A DNA stretch of 64,000 bases from Acetobacteraceae bacterium (GCA_027451405.1 DAIDJM010000059.1:1-64000), one strand, 5' to 3'; counted from the stretch's first letter, positions 27,497 through 36,530 are shown. Program-made: numbers and translations. The notes: generated by a model not told the origin, from the letters alone.

Positions 27497-27628
27497 TCAG
27501 GAATGGACCGCGCCGAAATAGAGGGCGAGGGCGACTCCGATGCCGAGCCCAGCCAGTCCGAGTCTGGGGAGAAGCGTGCTATCCGCTTCCGCCCGCACTG
27601 AAGCCACACTCCGGGACCGACGCTGCAT
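27497..27628 (-). CDS. Small 43-residue membrane protein between moeA and lexA
   Basis: A short minus-strand ORF with a near-perfect Shine-Dalgarno (AGGAGGTG) 7 nt before its ATG at 27628. The peptide starts [10 protein letters not shown], is basic, and ends in one hydrophobic segment (LGLAGLGIGVALALYFGAVHS), so it is predicted to be a single-pass membrane peptide. It is convergent with moeA, with 15 nt between stops, and divergent from lexA. The function is unknown. The strong ribosome-binding site and sensible topology are the reasons to believe it. Confidence 0.6.
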   Translation of the reverse strand: MQRRSRSVASVRAEADSTLLPRLGLAGLGIGVALALYFGAVHS

Positions 27629-27758
27629 TCCCGACACCTCCTGATAACGAATGGCAGCCTAGGCATTTTCGGCAGCCGGGCACAAGCATTCCGTGATGGT
27701 CCGGTGACAGTGGCAGCGCTTGACGCGGCCCGGAGAATAAATATAGAACGCGAATGGA

Positions 27759-27773
27759 GTTGCTGCTTTGTTC
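27759..27773 (+). promoter_or_regulatory. Candidate LexA (SOS) box upstream of lexA
   Basis: GTTG-N7-GTTC is one mismatch from the alphaproteobacterial LexA target GTTC-N7-GTTC. It lies 55 nt before the lexA start, just after an AT-rich AATAAATATAGA stretch that could hold a -10 element. Autorepression would be expected for lexA. The match is short, and one base is wrong, so this is tentative. Confidence 0.4.
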
Positions 27774-27828
27774 GCGGCTCGGCCCGGATTCGCGGCACGC
27801 CTATGGCCAGGAAAGCGAGTGCCCTTTC

Positions 27829-28524
27829 ATGCTCACGCGTAAGCAGCACGAACTGCTCACCTTCATCGACCAGCATCTGAAGGAGACCGGCGTTTCGCCG
27901 AGCTTCGAGGAGATGAAGGAGGCGCTGTCGCTCCGCTCCAAATCGGGCATCCACCGGCTGATATCGGCGCTCGAGGAGCGTGGCTTCCTGCGGCGGCACC
28001 ATCATCGGGCGCGGGCGCTGGAGGTGGTGCGGCTGCCGGAAAACATGGGCGGCAAACGGGAAGCGACCGGTTTCGCCCCGAACGTGATCCGCGGCGATTT
28101 CTCGGGCCGGCTGCCGGCGGTGAAGGCCGCCAACGATGCGGCGGCCGTGGCGCTGCCGATGTATGGGCGCATCGCGGCGGGCCTGCCGATCGAGGCGATC
28201 CGGGACGACGCGGCGCAGATCGAGGTGCCGGTGGCGCTGCTCGGCGCGGGCGAGCATTTCGCGCTCGAAATCGCCGGCGACTCGATGATCGAGGCCGGCA
28301 TCCTCGACGGCGACACGGTGGTCATCCGCAAGGGCGAGACGGCCGAGAACGGCCAGGTCGTGGTGGCGCTGGTGGACGAGAACGAGGTGACGCTGAAGCG
28401 CCTGCGCCGCCGCGGCAACTCGATCGCGCTGGAGCCGGCGAACGCGCGCTACGAGACGCGGCTGTTTCCCGCCAACCGCGTGAAGATCCAGGGCAAGCTC
28501 GTCGCTTTGTTGCGTCGCTACTGA
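27829..28524 (+). CDS. lexA: SOS repressor LexA
   Basis: A 231-residue protein. The ATG at 27829 gives the usual N-terminus ([13 protein letters not shown]); a 25-residue upstream extension is not conserved in the family. It has a winged-helix DNA-binding domain (about 1-65, [13 protein letters not shown] and [16 protein letters not shown]) and an S24 peptidase domain. The self-cleavage site is A117-G118 (IAAGLP), with catalytic S152 (GDSM) and K190 (VTLKRL). It represses DNA-damage genes and is cleaved upon RecA activation. Its stop codon lies in the arm of a repeat element. Confidence 0.95.
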   Translation: MLTRKQHELLTFIDQHLKETGVSPSFEEMKEALSLRSKSGIHRLISALEERGFLRRHHHRARALEVVRLPENMGGKREATGFAPNVIRGDFSGRLPAVKAANDAAAVALPMYGRIAAGLPIEAIRDDAAQIEVPVALLGAGEHFALEIAGDSMIEAGILDGDTVVIRKGETAENGQVVVALVDENEVTLKRLRRRGNSIALEPANARYETRLFPANRVKIQGKLVALLRRY

Positions 28525-28591
28525 GGCGTGCCTCCGGAGCTTGTGGGGTCTGGGGCCTTCCGGCCCCAGCGGGCCGCCGGAGGCACGCCTC
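28523..28591. repeat. GC-rich intergenic repeat, compact perfect dyad copy (copy 3)
   Basis: GAGGCGTGCCTCCGG (28523-28537) is the exact reverse complement of CCGGAGGCACGCCTC (28577-28591). Inside is the core hairpin CTGGGGCCTTCCGGCCCCAG. It starts within the lexA stop codon and separates convergent lexA and tonB, so a bidirectional terminator role is likely. Confidence 0.8.
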
Positions 28592-28629
28592 AACCCGTCA
28601 ATCCCCAGCAGCCGCGCTCCCCGGCAGGC

Positions 28630-29442
28630 TCACTGATAATTCCCGAGATGGATCCCGAACCCGAACGGCAGGCTCATCTGAGGCATGTCCGCCGTGAACC
28701 GGGGTGGCCTGGTCTGCCGCGCGGCTTCCAGCGCCGCCTGGTCGATCGCATCGCTCCCGCTCGTGGCCTCCAGCCAGACCTTCTGAACCTGGCCGTCGGG
28801 CGAGACCAGCATGCGGATATGGGCGGTGCCGTCGACGCCGGCTTTGTAGACCGAGTCGGGCGTCGTCGCCGCCTGCTGCACGCGCGCCGCCAGTTTTTCC
28901 GCATAGGCCTGGAAGGCCACCGACTGCGCCGGGGTGAAGCTCGGCGCGGATGATGCCGGGGCAGCCGGCGCGGGCGCCGGCGCGGGCGAGGGGGCCGCCG
29001 GCGCCGCCGGCGGCGCGGGCCGAGGCACATGCCGTGCTTCGTGGTGGACCCGCGGCGGCCGGTGGTGGATCTCGCGGTGCCTGGGCTCGGTCCGGTGCGG
29101 CGCTGGCGGCCGGTGCGGCGGCAGCGTGCCTTTGGGCGTCTCCGGCAACGGGCGCGGCGCCGGCTGCGGTGGCGGCGGCGCAGGTTTCGGTGGCGCGGGC
29201 TGAGGCGGCGCGGGTGGCGGCGGCGGCGCGGGCGCCGCGATCGTCGTCGGATGCGTGGCCGGGGCCGCGCTCATCGCGATGTGCAATCGCATCCGCGCCG
29301 GGTGGTGCGGCGGCAAGGAGGGCGCCCAGTCCACGTTCATGGCGGCGAGGATCGCCAGCGCCTCGAGGATCAGGGCGGCGAAGAGCGCCAGCCGGAAGCG
29401 GCGGCCCTCGCCGGGATCGTGGAGGAACTCGGCGCCGTTCAC
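28630..29442 (-). CDS. tonB: TonB family energy-transducing protein
   Basis: A 270-residue protein. A membrane anchor lies at about residues 18-36 (LALFAALILEALAILAAMN). A very long Pro/Ala/His-rich spacer (about 60-165) crosses the periplasm. The C-terminal TonB domain (about 170-270) contains YKAGVDGTAHIRMLVSPDGQV and DQAALEAARQTR. It couples the inner-membrane proton gradient to outer-membrane receptors. Its ATG overlaps the exbD stop by 4 nt, so exbB-exbD-tonB is one operon. Confidence 0.88.
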   Translation of the reverse strand: MNGAEFLHDPGEGRRFRLALFAALILEALAILAAMNVDWAPSLPPHHPARMRLHIAMSAAPATHPTTIAAPAPPPPPAPPQPAPPKPAPPPPQPAPRPLPETPKGTLPPHRPPAPHRTEPRHREIHHRPPRVHHEARHVPRPAPPAAPAAPSPAPAPAPAAPASSAPSFTPAQSVAFQAYAEKLAARVQQAATTPDSVYKAGVDGTAHIRMLVSPDGQVQKVWLEATSGSDAIDQAALEAARQTRPPRFTADMPQMSLPFGFGIHLGNYQ

Positions 29443-29867
29443 GGCGCCGCCGGCACCGCGCTCTCGGGTGTCGCGGCCAGACCCACATCCGAGACGCCGG
29501 CGGCCCGCGACGCATCCATGATGCGCAGCAATTGCTGCACCGGCGTATCCCTGTCCGCCGCGATCGTGACCTGCGCATGGGCGGGATCGGGCAGCGCGCG
29601 CAGGAGGGCGGTGAGCCCCGCCGCATCGAGCGTCTGGTGCTTGACCGTAATATGCCCGTCCTTGTGCAGGTTGACGGTGACTTCCGGATGCTCGAGCCGC
29701 TCGCTCTGGCTGGAGGCCGGCAGCTTCAGCGCGAGCCCGGAATCGGGAATCATCTGCAGCGTGACGATGATGAAGAACACGAGCAGGAACAGCATCACGT
29801 CGATCATCGGAATGATCTCGACGCGGCCCCGGCGAACCTCGAGATAGCGCGATTTGCTGCCTTCCAT
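29439..29867 (-). CDS. exbD: Biopolymer transport protein ExbD/TolR family
   Basis: A 142-residue protein. VEIIPMIDVMLFLLVFFIIVT contains the single transmembrane helix with the essential Asp of the proton path. The periplasmic part ends with ITVKHQTLDAAGLTALL and VTIAADRDTPVQQLLRIMDA, as in ExbD and TolR. It lies 6 nt after the ExbB-like gene and overlaps tonB, so it works in a TonB motor rather than in Tol-Pal. Confidence 0.9.
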   Translation of the reverse strand: MEGSKSRYLEVRRGRVEIIPMIDVMLFLLVFFIIVTLQMIPDSGLALKLPASSQSERLEHPEVTVNLHKDGHITVKHQTLDAAGLTALLRALPDPAHAQVTIAADRDTPVQQLLRIMDASRAAGVSDVGLAATPESAVPAAP

Positions 29868-29873
29868 CGGCCT

Positions 29874-30515
29874 CTACTCCGCCGCCGCGCGTCCGGCGCG
29901 CGACTCCGTGAACCGGTTGAGCACGAGCGTGCGCAGCGTCTCCATCTGGTGCACCACGAGCCGCACCGCGTTCGACAAGCCATTATAGGCCAGCAGCCCG
30001 ATCATCGCGACGAAGATGCCGGCCGCCGTGGTGATCAGCGCATTGGCGACGCCGCCGGTGACCGCGGTCGGCGCGTTGCCGGGCGTGCCGAGCACCGAGA
30101 AGGCGCGGAACATGCCGAGGATGGTGCCGAACAGCCCGAGCAGCGGCGAGAGCGTCACGATCGTGTCGAGGAACCAGAGCCGCCGGTCGAGCCGGGGGGC
30201 AGCGAGCATGATGGCCTCGTCGAGCAGCCGCCCGAGATCGCCGAGATCGCGCCGCGGGCCCTGACGCAGGCAGATCTCCAGAATCGCCGCCTCCGGCAGG
30301 TTGCCGGCCTCGGCCAGCAGGCGGCCGAGATCGGCCGTGCCGATCGCCTCATGCGCCGCGACGTCGGCGACCAGGCGCTCCCCGCCCAGGATGGTGCGCC
30401 GCAGATACCAGGCCCGGTCGAGGATGACCGCCAGCGCGAGCAGCATCAGCACGGCGAGCGCGTAGAGAACGCCGTCCGAGTAGTTGGCGATGCGGATGAT
30501 CGATTGCAGCGTCAT
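29874..30515 (-). CDS. exbB: MotA/TolQ/ExbB proton channel protein
   Basis: A 213-residue protein. The ATG at 30515 is chosen because GGAGGG lies just upstream; the frame is open 24 codons further. It has an N-terminal transmembrane helix (GVLYALAVLMLLALAVIL) and then a cytoplasmic part. Two more helices contain TIVTLSPLLGLFGTILGMFRAF and GGVANALITTAAGIFVAMIGLLAYN, the ExbB/TolQ hallmark. It forms the proton channel with ExbD. The 302 nt upstream hold the AT-rich repeat and no gene. Confidence 0.9.
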   Translation of the reverse strand: MTLQSIIRIANYSDGVLYALAVLMLLALAVILDRAWYLRRTILGGERLVADVAAHEAIGTADLGRLLAEAGNLPEAAILEICLRQGPRRDLGDLGRLLDEAIMLAAPRLDRRLWFLDTIVTLSPLLGLFGTILGMFRAFSVLGTPGNAPTAVTGGVANALITTAAGIFVAMIGLLAYNGLSNAVRLVVHQMETLRTLVLNRFTESRAGRAAAE

Positions 30516-30676
30516 GCGCCCTCCCGCGCCCATGATGGCACGAAGGCGCGGCCGCCGGGCAGGGGGCGATCCGGCCACCGGCTTCACATTCCGTGATCAC
30601 CGGCCGGTGACGGCCCGGCGCGCGGAGGCGGAATGTTTTGCAGACGGGATAACGTGCCGAGCCAGCGAAGGAAGAT

Positions 30677-30786
30677 GTTCTTTTTTGAAAAAAAGAACCG
30701 AAAAACTTTCTCGCATGTGACGAGGCGGTTCAACCACCCCGTCCTATACGGATAAAGTCTTTTTGCTTCTTTTTCTTCCGAAAAAG
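30677..30786. repeat. AT-rich palindromic intergenic element, copy B
   Basis: It begins GTTCTTTTTTGAAAAAAAGAAC and ends CTTTTTGCTTCTTTTTCTTC plus CGAAAAAG, matching copy A (19119-19233) in both hairpins and overall layout. The centre differs (CGGTTCAACCACCCCG). It lies in the divergent gap between exbB and the cupin gene. I see no gene elsewhere in that gap (30516-30817). Confidence 0.75.
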
Positions 30787-30817
30787 GAGAATCCTTACCT
30801 TCCCGCCGAGGCCCGGC

Positions 30818-31516
30818 ATGAACCTGAACGCTGATTTCACCGCCCGCGCCGCCATCCATGCCGCGCGCCTGCCCTGGGTGCCCTCGCCCACGCCCGGCGT
30901 CGAGCGCCGCATGCTCGACCGGGTCGGCGGCGAGGTCGCCCGCGCCACCTCGATCGTGCGCTACGCGCCGGGCTCGCAGTTTCCGCCGCACACGCATGGC
31001 GGCGGCGAGGAGATCCTCGTGCTCGACGGCGTCTTCTCCGACGAGACCGGGGATTTCCCGGCTGGCACCTACCTGCGCAATCCGCCGGGCTCGCGGCACC
31101 GGCCGGGCTCGGCGCCGGGCTGCACGCTGCTGGTCAAGCTATGGCAGATGGATCCGGGCGACCGCGCGACCGTGCGATGCGATTGGGCTTGTGCCCCGCC
31201 GGAGCGGCTCGCGGCCGGTGTCGAATCGACCCTTCTGTTCGGCAACGACGAGGAGAGTGTGCGCGTCGAACGCTGGGCGCCCGGCGCCGTCGTGGATCGG
31301 GCGGCGCCCGGCGGCCTCGAACTGCTGGTGCTGGAGGGAGGGTTCGACAGCCTGGGCGAGCCGTTCGAGCCGCTTTCCTGGCTCCGCCGGCCGGACGGCG
31401 ACCGGCTCTGCGCGCGCGCGGGCGCGGCGGGGTGCCGGGTCTGGCTCAAATCGGGGCATCTGGCGCGGGTGCGCGGGCTGGCCGCCGCCGGCGCAGACCA
31501 TGCAACCCCAGGCTGA
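30818..31516 (+). CDS. ChrR-like cupin protein
   Basis: A 232-residue protein. The first cupin has FPPHTHGGGEEILVLDGVF and PAGTYLRNPPGSRHRPGSAPG, which supply the His/His/Glu metal ligands and match the ChrR C-terminal cupin. A second, weaker half repeats the pattern (WAPGAVVDRAAPGGLELLVLEGGF). The zinc-binding anti-sigma domain of ChrR is absent, so it is not an anti-sigma factor by itself. Its 3' end overlaps the convergent permease gene by 71 nt. Confidence 0.8.
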   Translation: MNLNADFTARAAIHAARLPWVPSPTPGVERRMLDRVGGEVARATSIVRYAPGSQFPPHTHGGGEEILVLDGVFSDETGDFPAGTYLRNPPGSRHRPGSAPGCTLLVKLWQMDPGDRATVRCDWACAPPERLAAGVESTLLFGNDEESVRVERWAPGAVVDRAAPGGLELLVLEGGFDSLGEPFEPLSWLRRPDGDRLCARAGAAGCRVWLKSGHLARVRGLAAAGADHATPG

Positions 31517-32789
31517 TCGCGACGAGCAGCGCCAGCCCCAGCAGCTCGATCGGCCGCGCGGACAAAGCGAGCGCGGCGACCCCGGCGAAGCCGACCGAAG
31601 CCGCGGCGGATAGCGCCGGGAAACCGAGCGGCTTGCCGGCCAGCGCCACGCCGCGCCGCGCCAGGACGAGGGATGCGGCGCAGTTGAGCGCATAGACGAG
31701 GATCACCGCGAGGCCCGAGAGAAAGACGAGTTCGAGAAAACTCCCGCTCGCGGCCAGCAGGAACGCGGCCACGCCGTAGGTGGCCACGGCGCGGGCCGGG
31801 ATGTCGGTATGCGGCGCCAGGCCGCCCAGCCAGCGCGGCATGAGCCCGTCACGGCCGAAAGCGAACAGCAGCCGTGACGAACCGAGAACGTCGCTGGCCA
31901 GGAAGCCGAGCATGGCGAGTGCCGCGGCGGCGAGCATGGCGTGGCCTAGCCAGGGACGGATATGTGCCGCGCCCTCCGCGAGCGGCGCGTCGGAATGGGC
32001 GAGCGCCGCGCCGAGCAGATTTTGCGACGCGATCTGCACGCCGAGATAGAGGCCGAGGATCGCCAGCATGGAGAGGAGAAGCGCGCGCGGCAGGGTGCGC
32101 GCCGGGTCGGCGATTTCGCCGCTATTGAGCAGCGCGCATTCGTAGCCGGAGAACGCGAAGATCGTGAGCACGACGGCGCGGGCGAAGGGCAGGGCGCCGG
32201 CCGCCGAAGGGGCCGCCTGCGCAGACGCGCCATGCCCCGCGAGCAGCAGCCCGAGCGCGATGAAGCCGATCAGCGGCAGTAATTTCGCCCCAGCAACAAC
32301 CGCGAGCAGCCGCGCCGTTCCCGCGACCGGGCGCAGATTGCCCGCGAGCATCAGCGCGTAGATGGCAGCCAGCAGGCTGAGGCGCCCGGCGCCGTGCGCG
32401 AGCGGCGCCAGCACGCCGCCCGCGCTGTCGGCGAGCGCCGCGGCGACGCCGGCGTCGGCGAGGATGTTGGAGGCAAGGAACACGATCCCGGTGACCGCGC
32501 CGGCGGCGGGGCCGAACGCCATGGCGACCGCGCCATAGGCGCCGCCGCTGGTCGGCACGCGGCTGCCGGCTTCGGCGAAACAGACCACCACGCCGCCGAC
32601 GATGAGGGCGCCGAGCCCGTAGGCGAGCGGCGCGGCACCTCCCGCCAGCAGCGCGATCGAGGCCGGCAGCGTGAAGATGCCCGCGCCGACCACATTGTTC
32701 ACGACGCTGCCGGCAAGCCCGAGCGGGCCGATGCCGCGCGCGAGCCCGCGGTCGCGCGCCAGTTCGGAGGGAGCGGGCGGTTCGGGCAT
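31446..32789 (-). CDS. APC-superfamily amino-acid permease
   Basis: A 447-residue protein. The ATG at 32789 fits the family; the open frame continues far upstream but antisense to another gene. It has about 12 hydrophobic segments. The first has the APC substrate motif GLAGSVVNNVVGAGIFTLPA. FAFSGYECALLNSGEIADP lies in TM6 and the loop after it. It imports or exchanges an amino acid or amine at the inner membrane; the substrate is unknown. Its tail overlaps the cupin gene on the opposite strand. Confidence 0.85.
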   Translation of the reverse strand: MPEPPAPSELARDRGLARGIGPLGLAGSVVNNVVGAGIFTLPASIALLAGGAAPLAYGLGALIVGGVVVCFAEAGSRVPTSGGAYGAVAMAFGPAAGAVTGIVFLASNILADAGVAAALADSAGGVLAPLAHGAGRLSLLAAIYALMLAGNLRPVAGTARLLAVVAGAKLLPLIGFIALGLLLAGHGASAQAAPSAAGALPFARAVVLTIFAFSGYECALLNSGEIADPARTLPRALLLSMLAILGLYLGVQIASQNLLGAALAHSDAPLAEGAAHIRPWLGHAMLAAAALAMLGFLASDVLGSSRLLFAFGRDGLMPRWLGGLAPHTDIPARAVATYGVAAFLLAASGSFLELVFLSGLAVILVYALNCAASLVLARRGVALAGKPLGFPALSAAASVGFAGVAALALSARPIELLGLALLVAISLGLHGLRRRRPARAPAPDAPI

Positions 32790-32864
32790 GGCCCATTCCA
32801 CGGCAAGCGGAACGGGCTTGCAACGGCCGGAAGATGCGCCGAAACCTCCGCCCCGGAGGCAGGC

Positions 32865-34715
32865 ATGAGCGAATCCAATCCGCTGGCCGAGTTCATGGGC
32901 AGCGAAGCCGAAGCGCGCGAGACCGAAGGGCGCACCGATTTCGACCCGCTGCTGACGCCCGCCGCCTTCGCCGCCGCCGCCCAGCATCCCGAGATCGCCA
33001 GGGAGCTCGGCAGCTACATCGACCAGCAGCGGCGCTTCGTCAAAATCCAGACCGAGCACCTGCACGAGCAGCGCGCGGTCATGGTGCAAAACCTGCGGCT
33101 GCGCACCCATAGCGAACGGATCCGGCTGGTGATCCAGCTCGTGATCCTGGCCGTCGTGGCCAGTTTCGTCGCGCTCGTCGCGCAGCTCGTGATCAGCGCC
33201 GTCAACGCTCAGGACGTCATCGTCGACCCGTTCGACGTGCCGCCGGCCTTGGCGACCTCGGGGCTCACCGGCGAAGTGGCCGCCGCCTCGCTGCTGGACG
33301 AGCTGACCGCGATCCAGAACGGCACGCGCGCGATCGGCGGCAAGCGACGCGTCGAGGCGGCCTGGTCCGGCGAAATCCGGGTGGAAATTCCCTCGACCGG
33401 GATCGCGATCGGCGAAATCTCGAAATTGCTGCGCAAATGGCTCGGGAACGACACGCATATCGGCGGCGAGATCGTCTCGCTGCCGGGCGGGCGCATGTCG
33501 CTCACCGTGCGCGGCACCGATATCCCGGCCCGCAGCTTCACCGGACCGGATACCCATCTCGAGGATCTCTCGCGCGAGGCCGCCGAATATCTCTATGCCG
33601 CGACCGCGCCCGATCTGTTCGCGGAATATCTGTTCCAGCAGCAGCGCTACGGCGAACTGATCGGCTTCCTCGACGCGCATTACTGGTCGGCGCCGAAGCA
33701 GCACCGCGCCGAGATGCTGGAATTGTGGGGCGAGAGCCTGGCGCTGCAGGGCCAGCTCGACCCGGCGCTCGAAAAGCTGCGTTTCGCGCTGACCCAGAAC
33801 CCCTACGACTGGGATCTGTGGGAAGACATCACCCACATCACGCTGCTGGCCAAAGGCGTCAAGGCCGGGCTCGCGGCCGCGGCGGCGATGCATGCGCAGG
33901 CGAAATCGGCGCCACCCGACAAACAGCCGAACCCGATCTCGTTCGCTTACGAACTGATCTGGCACGCCGACTATATCGGCGCGGCGAACGCCATGGCGAA
34001 CGACGAGGCGACGCCGATCGGCGGCGTGTGGGGCACGCCCATCCAATCCAACATCGCCTGGCTGCAGGCGCTGCTGCATGATTGGGACGCGGCCGAGAAC
34101 TGGCTGCTGTCCGATCTGCCGAGCGATCCCGAGCGCGAGCCGATCGGCCACCTGATCGCCGGCATGCGCGCGCTCGAGCAAGGCAACCCGGCGGATGCCG
34201 TGGGGCATTTCCGTGCCTATGCGAAAGCCTGGCATGCCATTGCTGATCTGCAATATTGGCTGCCGAACGCGCCCTGCTATCTCGCGGTGGCGCTCGCCGG
34301 TCAGGGCCAGGCGGATGCGGCGCGCGCGGCGCTGGCCGAGGGCGATCAGGCGCCGGGGAGTGCGGTCTGGGGGTGTGCCACGGCGCGCGGACGCGTCGAG
34401 GAGGCGCTCGGCAACCGCGCGGCGGCGGACGCGGCCTTTCAGAAGGCGATCGATTTGTTCCAGAGCCTGCCGCAGGCGTTCAACGCCCGCGGCCGCGCGC
34501 GGCTGGCGCGCGGCGATTATGCCGGGGCGATCGCGGATTTCGCCGCCGCGCACGAGCGCGGGCCGAAATGGGCCGATCCGCTCAAATATTGGGGCGACGC
34601 GCTGATGGCGCAGGGCAAGCGGGACGATGCGATGGAGAAATATCGCGCGGCGCTGCCGCTGGCGCCGGGATGGGCGGAGTTGCGGGCGGCCCTGCAAAGG
34701 GCAAAGGGCAAGTAG
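32865..34715 (+). CDS. Membrane-anchored TPR-repeat protein
   Basis: A 616-residue protein with the ATG at 32865 preceded by GGAGGCAGGC. The N-terminal 85 residues are cytoplasmic. A transmembrane helix lies at about 88-112, followed by AQDVIVDPFDVPPAL and a domain with IAIGEISKLLRKWLG. Several TPR-like helix pairs lie between about 240 and 616 (DPALEKLRFALTQNPYDWDLW, AFQKAIDLFQSLPQAFNARGRARLARGDYAGAI). It probably scaffolds periplasmic proteins. No named family is recognised. Confidence 0.8.
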   Translation: MSESNPLAEFMGSEAEARETEGRTDFDPLLTPAAFAAAAQHPEIARELGSYIDQQRRFVKIQTEHLHEQRAVMVQNLRLRTHSERIRLVIQLVILAVVASFVALVAQLVISAVNAQDVIVDPFDVPPALATSGLTGEVAAASLLDELTAIQNGTRAIGGKRRVEAAWSGEIRVEIPSTGIAIGEISKLLRKWLGNDTHIGGEIVSLPGGRMSLTVRGTDIPARSFTGPDTHLEDLSREAAEYLYAATAPDLFAEYLFQQQRYGELIGFLDAHYWSAPKQHRAEMLELWGESLALQGQLDPALEKLRFALTQNPYDWDLWEDITHITLLAKGVKAGLAAAAAMHAQAKSAPPDKQPNPISFAYELIWHADYIGAANAMANDEATPIGGVWGTPIQSNIAWLQALLHDWDAAENWLLSDLPSDPEREPIGHLIAGMRALEQGNPADAVGHFRAYAKAWHAIADLQYWLPNAPCYLAVALAGQGQADAARAALAEGDQAPGSAVWGCATARGRVEEALGNRAAADAAFQKAIDLFQSLPQAFNARGRARLARGDYAGAIADFAAAHERGPKWADPLKYWGDALMAQGKRDDAMEKYRAALPLAPGWAELRAALQRAKGK

Positions 34716-34725
34716 CCTGCGGCGG

Positions 34726-34835
34726 GCAGGGAGCTTTGCCCCTGCACCCCATTGGGGCCGGAAGGCCCCAAACCCCGCTTTGTCGGGTATCCGGGGGCCT
34801 ATGGCTCCAGTGGCGATGGGGGCAAAGCTCCCTGC
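34726..34835. repeat. GC-rich intergenic repeat, copy 4
   Basis: GCAGGGAGCTTTGCCCC (34726-34742) is an exact 17-bp inverted match to GGGGCAAAGCTCCCTGC (34819-34835). A TTGGGGCCGGAAGGCCCCAA hairpin lies inside. The right arm lies within the coding end of the next permease gene. It separates convergent genes. Confidence 0.8.
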
Positions 34836-36319
34836 GCGCCGGAAGCGAACGGCGCCGGCCGGCGCCGCAGCCGCGAATGCCTTGCCCCATACATCGCGTA
34901 AACCACGCCCCCGATCATCAGCCACAGCGCCAGCCGCCACCAGGTCCCGTTCGACAGCGACGCCATCAGCCAGAAGCAACTCAGCACCGCCAGGATTGGC
35001 GTCACCGGCATGAACGGGGTGCGGAACGGCCGGTGCGCGTCCGGCATCGTGCGGCGCAGAATCAGCACGCCGGCGGACACCACGGCGAAGGCCAGCAGCG
35101 TGCCGATCGACACGAGATCGCCCAGCAGATCGAGCGGGAACACTGCCGCGAACAGCGCCGCCCCGATGCCGGTGACGAGGCTGCCGACATGCGGCGTGTG
35201 GTAGCGCGGGTGGATGCGGGCGAAGGCCGGCGGCAGCAGACCGTCCCGGCCCATGGCGTAAAAGATGCGCACCTGCCCAAGCAGCGTGACCAGCAGCACC
35301 GAGATAAGTCCGAACACCGCGACGATGCTCACGCACCAGCGCGCCCAGTCGAGACGATGGCCTTGCGCGCGCAGCGCCTCGGCGATCGGGTCTGCGACGT
35401 TCAGCGTGCGGTAATCGGCGATGCCGGTCATGATCAGCGCCACACCGACATAGAGGACGACGCAGATCGCGAGCGACAGCATCAGCGCCAGCGGAATCGT
35501 GCGCTGCGGATTTTTGGTTTCCTGGCCGAGAGTCGAGACGGAATCGAATCCGACATAGGCGAAGAACAGGATGCCGGCGGCGCGCATCACGCCCGAGAAG
35601 CCGTAATGGCCGGAGATGCCGGTGTTGGGCGGAATGAACGGGTGCCAGTTGGCCGGCACGACATAGGGCGCCGCGCCGATGATGACCGCCACGATCGTGA
35701 GCACCTTGAGCCCCACGATGGCGTCGTTCACCTGCGCCGAAAGCTTGGTGCCGCGCAGGATCAGCCAGGCCGTGAACAGCGTGATGGCGACGGCCGGCAG
35801 GTCGAACCATTTGCCGCTGGCATAGACGCTGCCGTCCGCCGCGACCGCGAGCGGCGCGCCGGTGATCGCATTCGGCAGATCGAAGCCGAAACTATGTAGC
35901 GTCGCCGTGAAATATCCCGACCAGCCGATCGCGACGAGCGACCCGCTCATCAGATATTCGAGCAGCAGGCACCAGCCGATCATCCAGGCGACACCCTCGC
36001 CCATCGTTGCGTAGGCGTAGGAATAGGCGCTGCCCGCGACCGGCACGAGGCCTGCGAACTCGGCGTAGCAGAGCGCCGCGAACAGGCAGGCGAGGCTCGC
36101 GATCACGAAGGAGAGCGCCACCGCCGGGCCGGCATGGATGGCGGCCTCCGGCCCGGTCTGCACGAACAGCGAGACGCCGACCGCGGAGCCGACGCCGAAG
36201 CCGACCAGGTTGCGCAGGCCCAGGCTGCGCTGGAGATGGCCGCCGGCATGCGGGTCGGATTCCGCCGCGTCGGCGTCGGCCAGCATGGCGGCGATGTTCT
36301 TGCGGGACCAGAGGGACAT
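34799..36319 (-). CDS. APC-superfamily amino-acid permease (CAT/YfnA-like)
   Basis: A 506-residue protein with about 12 transmembrane segments. It has LRNLVGFGVGSAVGVSLFVQTG in TM1, LCYAEFAGLVPVAGSAYSYAYATMGE in TM3 and FFAYVGFDSVSTLGQETKNPQRTIP in TM6-7, the cationic amino-acid transporter (CAT) pattern. The last about 14 residues (SGAQGALPPSPLEP) are encoded by the GC-rich intergenic repeat, so the original stop has probably been replaced. The substrate is inferred only at the family level. Confidence 0.88.
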   Translation of the reverse strand: MSLWSRKNIAAMLADADAAESDPHAGGHLQRSLGLRNLVGFGVGSAVGVSLFVQTGPEAAIHAGPAVALSFVIASLACLFAALCYAEFAGLVPVAGSAYSYAYATMGEGVAWMIGWCLLLEYLMSGSLVAIGWSGYFTATLHSFGFDLPNAITGAPLAVAADGSVYASGKWFDLPAVAITLFTAWLILRGTKLSAQVNDAIVGLKVLTIVAVIIGAAPYVVPANWHPFIPPNTGISGHYGFSGVMRAAGILFFAYVGFDSVSTLGQETKNPQRTIPLALMLSLAICVVLYVGVALIMTGIADYRTLNVADPIAEALRAQGHRLDWARWCVSIVAVFGLISVLLVTLLGQVRIFYAMGRDGLLPPAFARIHPRYHTPHVGSLVTGIGAALFAAVFPLDLLGDLVSIGTLLAFAVVSAGVLILRRTMPDAHRPFRTPFMPVTPILAVLSCFWLMASLSNGTWWRLALWLMIGGVVYAMYGARHSRLRRRPAPFASGAQGALPPSPLEP

Positions 36320-36404
36320 CGGGCTCTTGAAACTGTGAGGGGCGAAGACGCCGTGGCGGGAGATTGCCCGCCATCCGGGGGCTAGGCCAGACCTGCCGCC
36401 CTCC

Positions 36405-36530
36405 GAGGCGTGCCTCCCGTTCCTTCAGGGATCGCCTCAGCCAGCACGGCGGTTCGCCGTCATGGGGGTCTCGGGCCTTTCGGCCCCAGTCGGGTCCAGG
36501 GGCAAAGCCCCGGCCGCCGGAGGCACGCCT
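36405..36530. repeat. GC-rich intergenic repeat, copy 5
   Basis: GAGGCGTGCCTCC at the left is the inverted match to GGAGGCACGCCT at the right end. The centre has CGGGCCTTTCGGCCCCAG and a second hairpin GGGGC-AAA-GCCCC. It lies between tandem minus-strand genes, and its right edge touches the ppc stop codon. Confidence 0.75.

Noticed and set aside
31446-35810. A 1454-residue minus-strand open frame
   Set aside because: Only its C-terminal 447 residues are a real permease. The remainder is antisense to the TPR gene and has the Arg-rich composition expected of GC-rich shadow frames.
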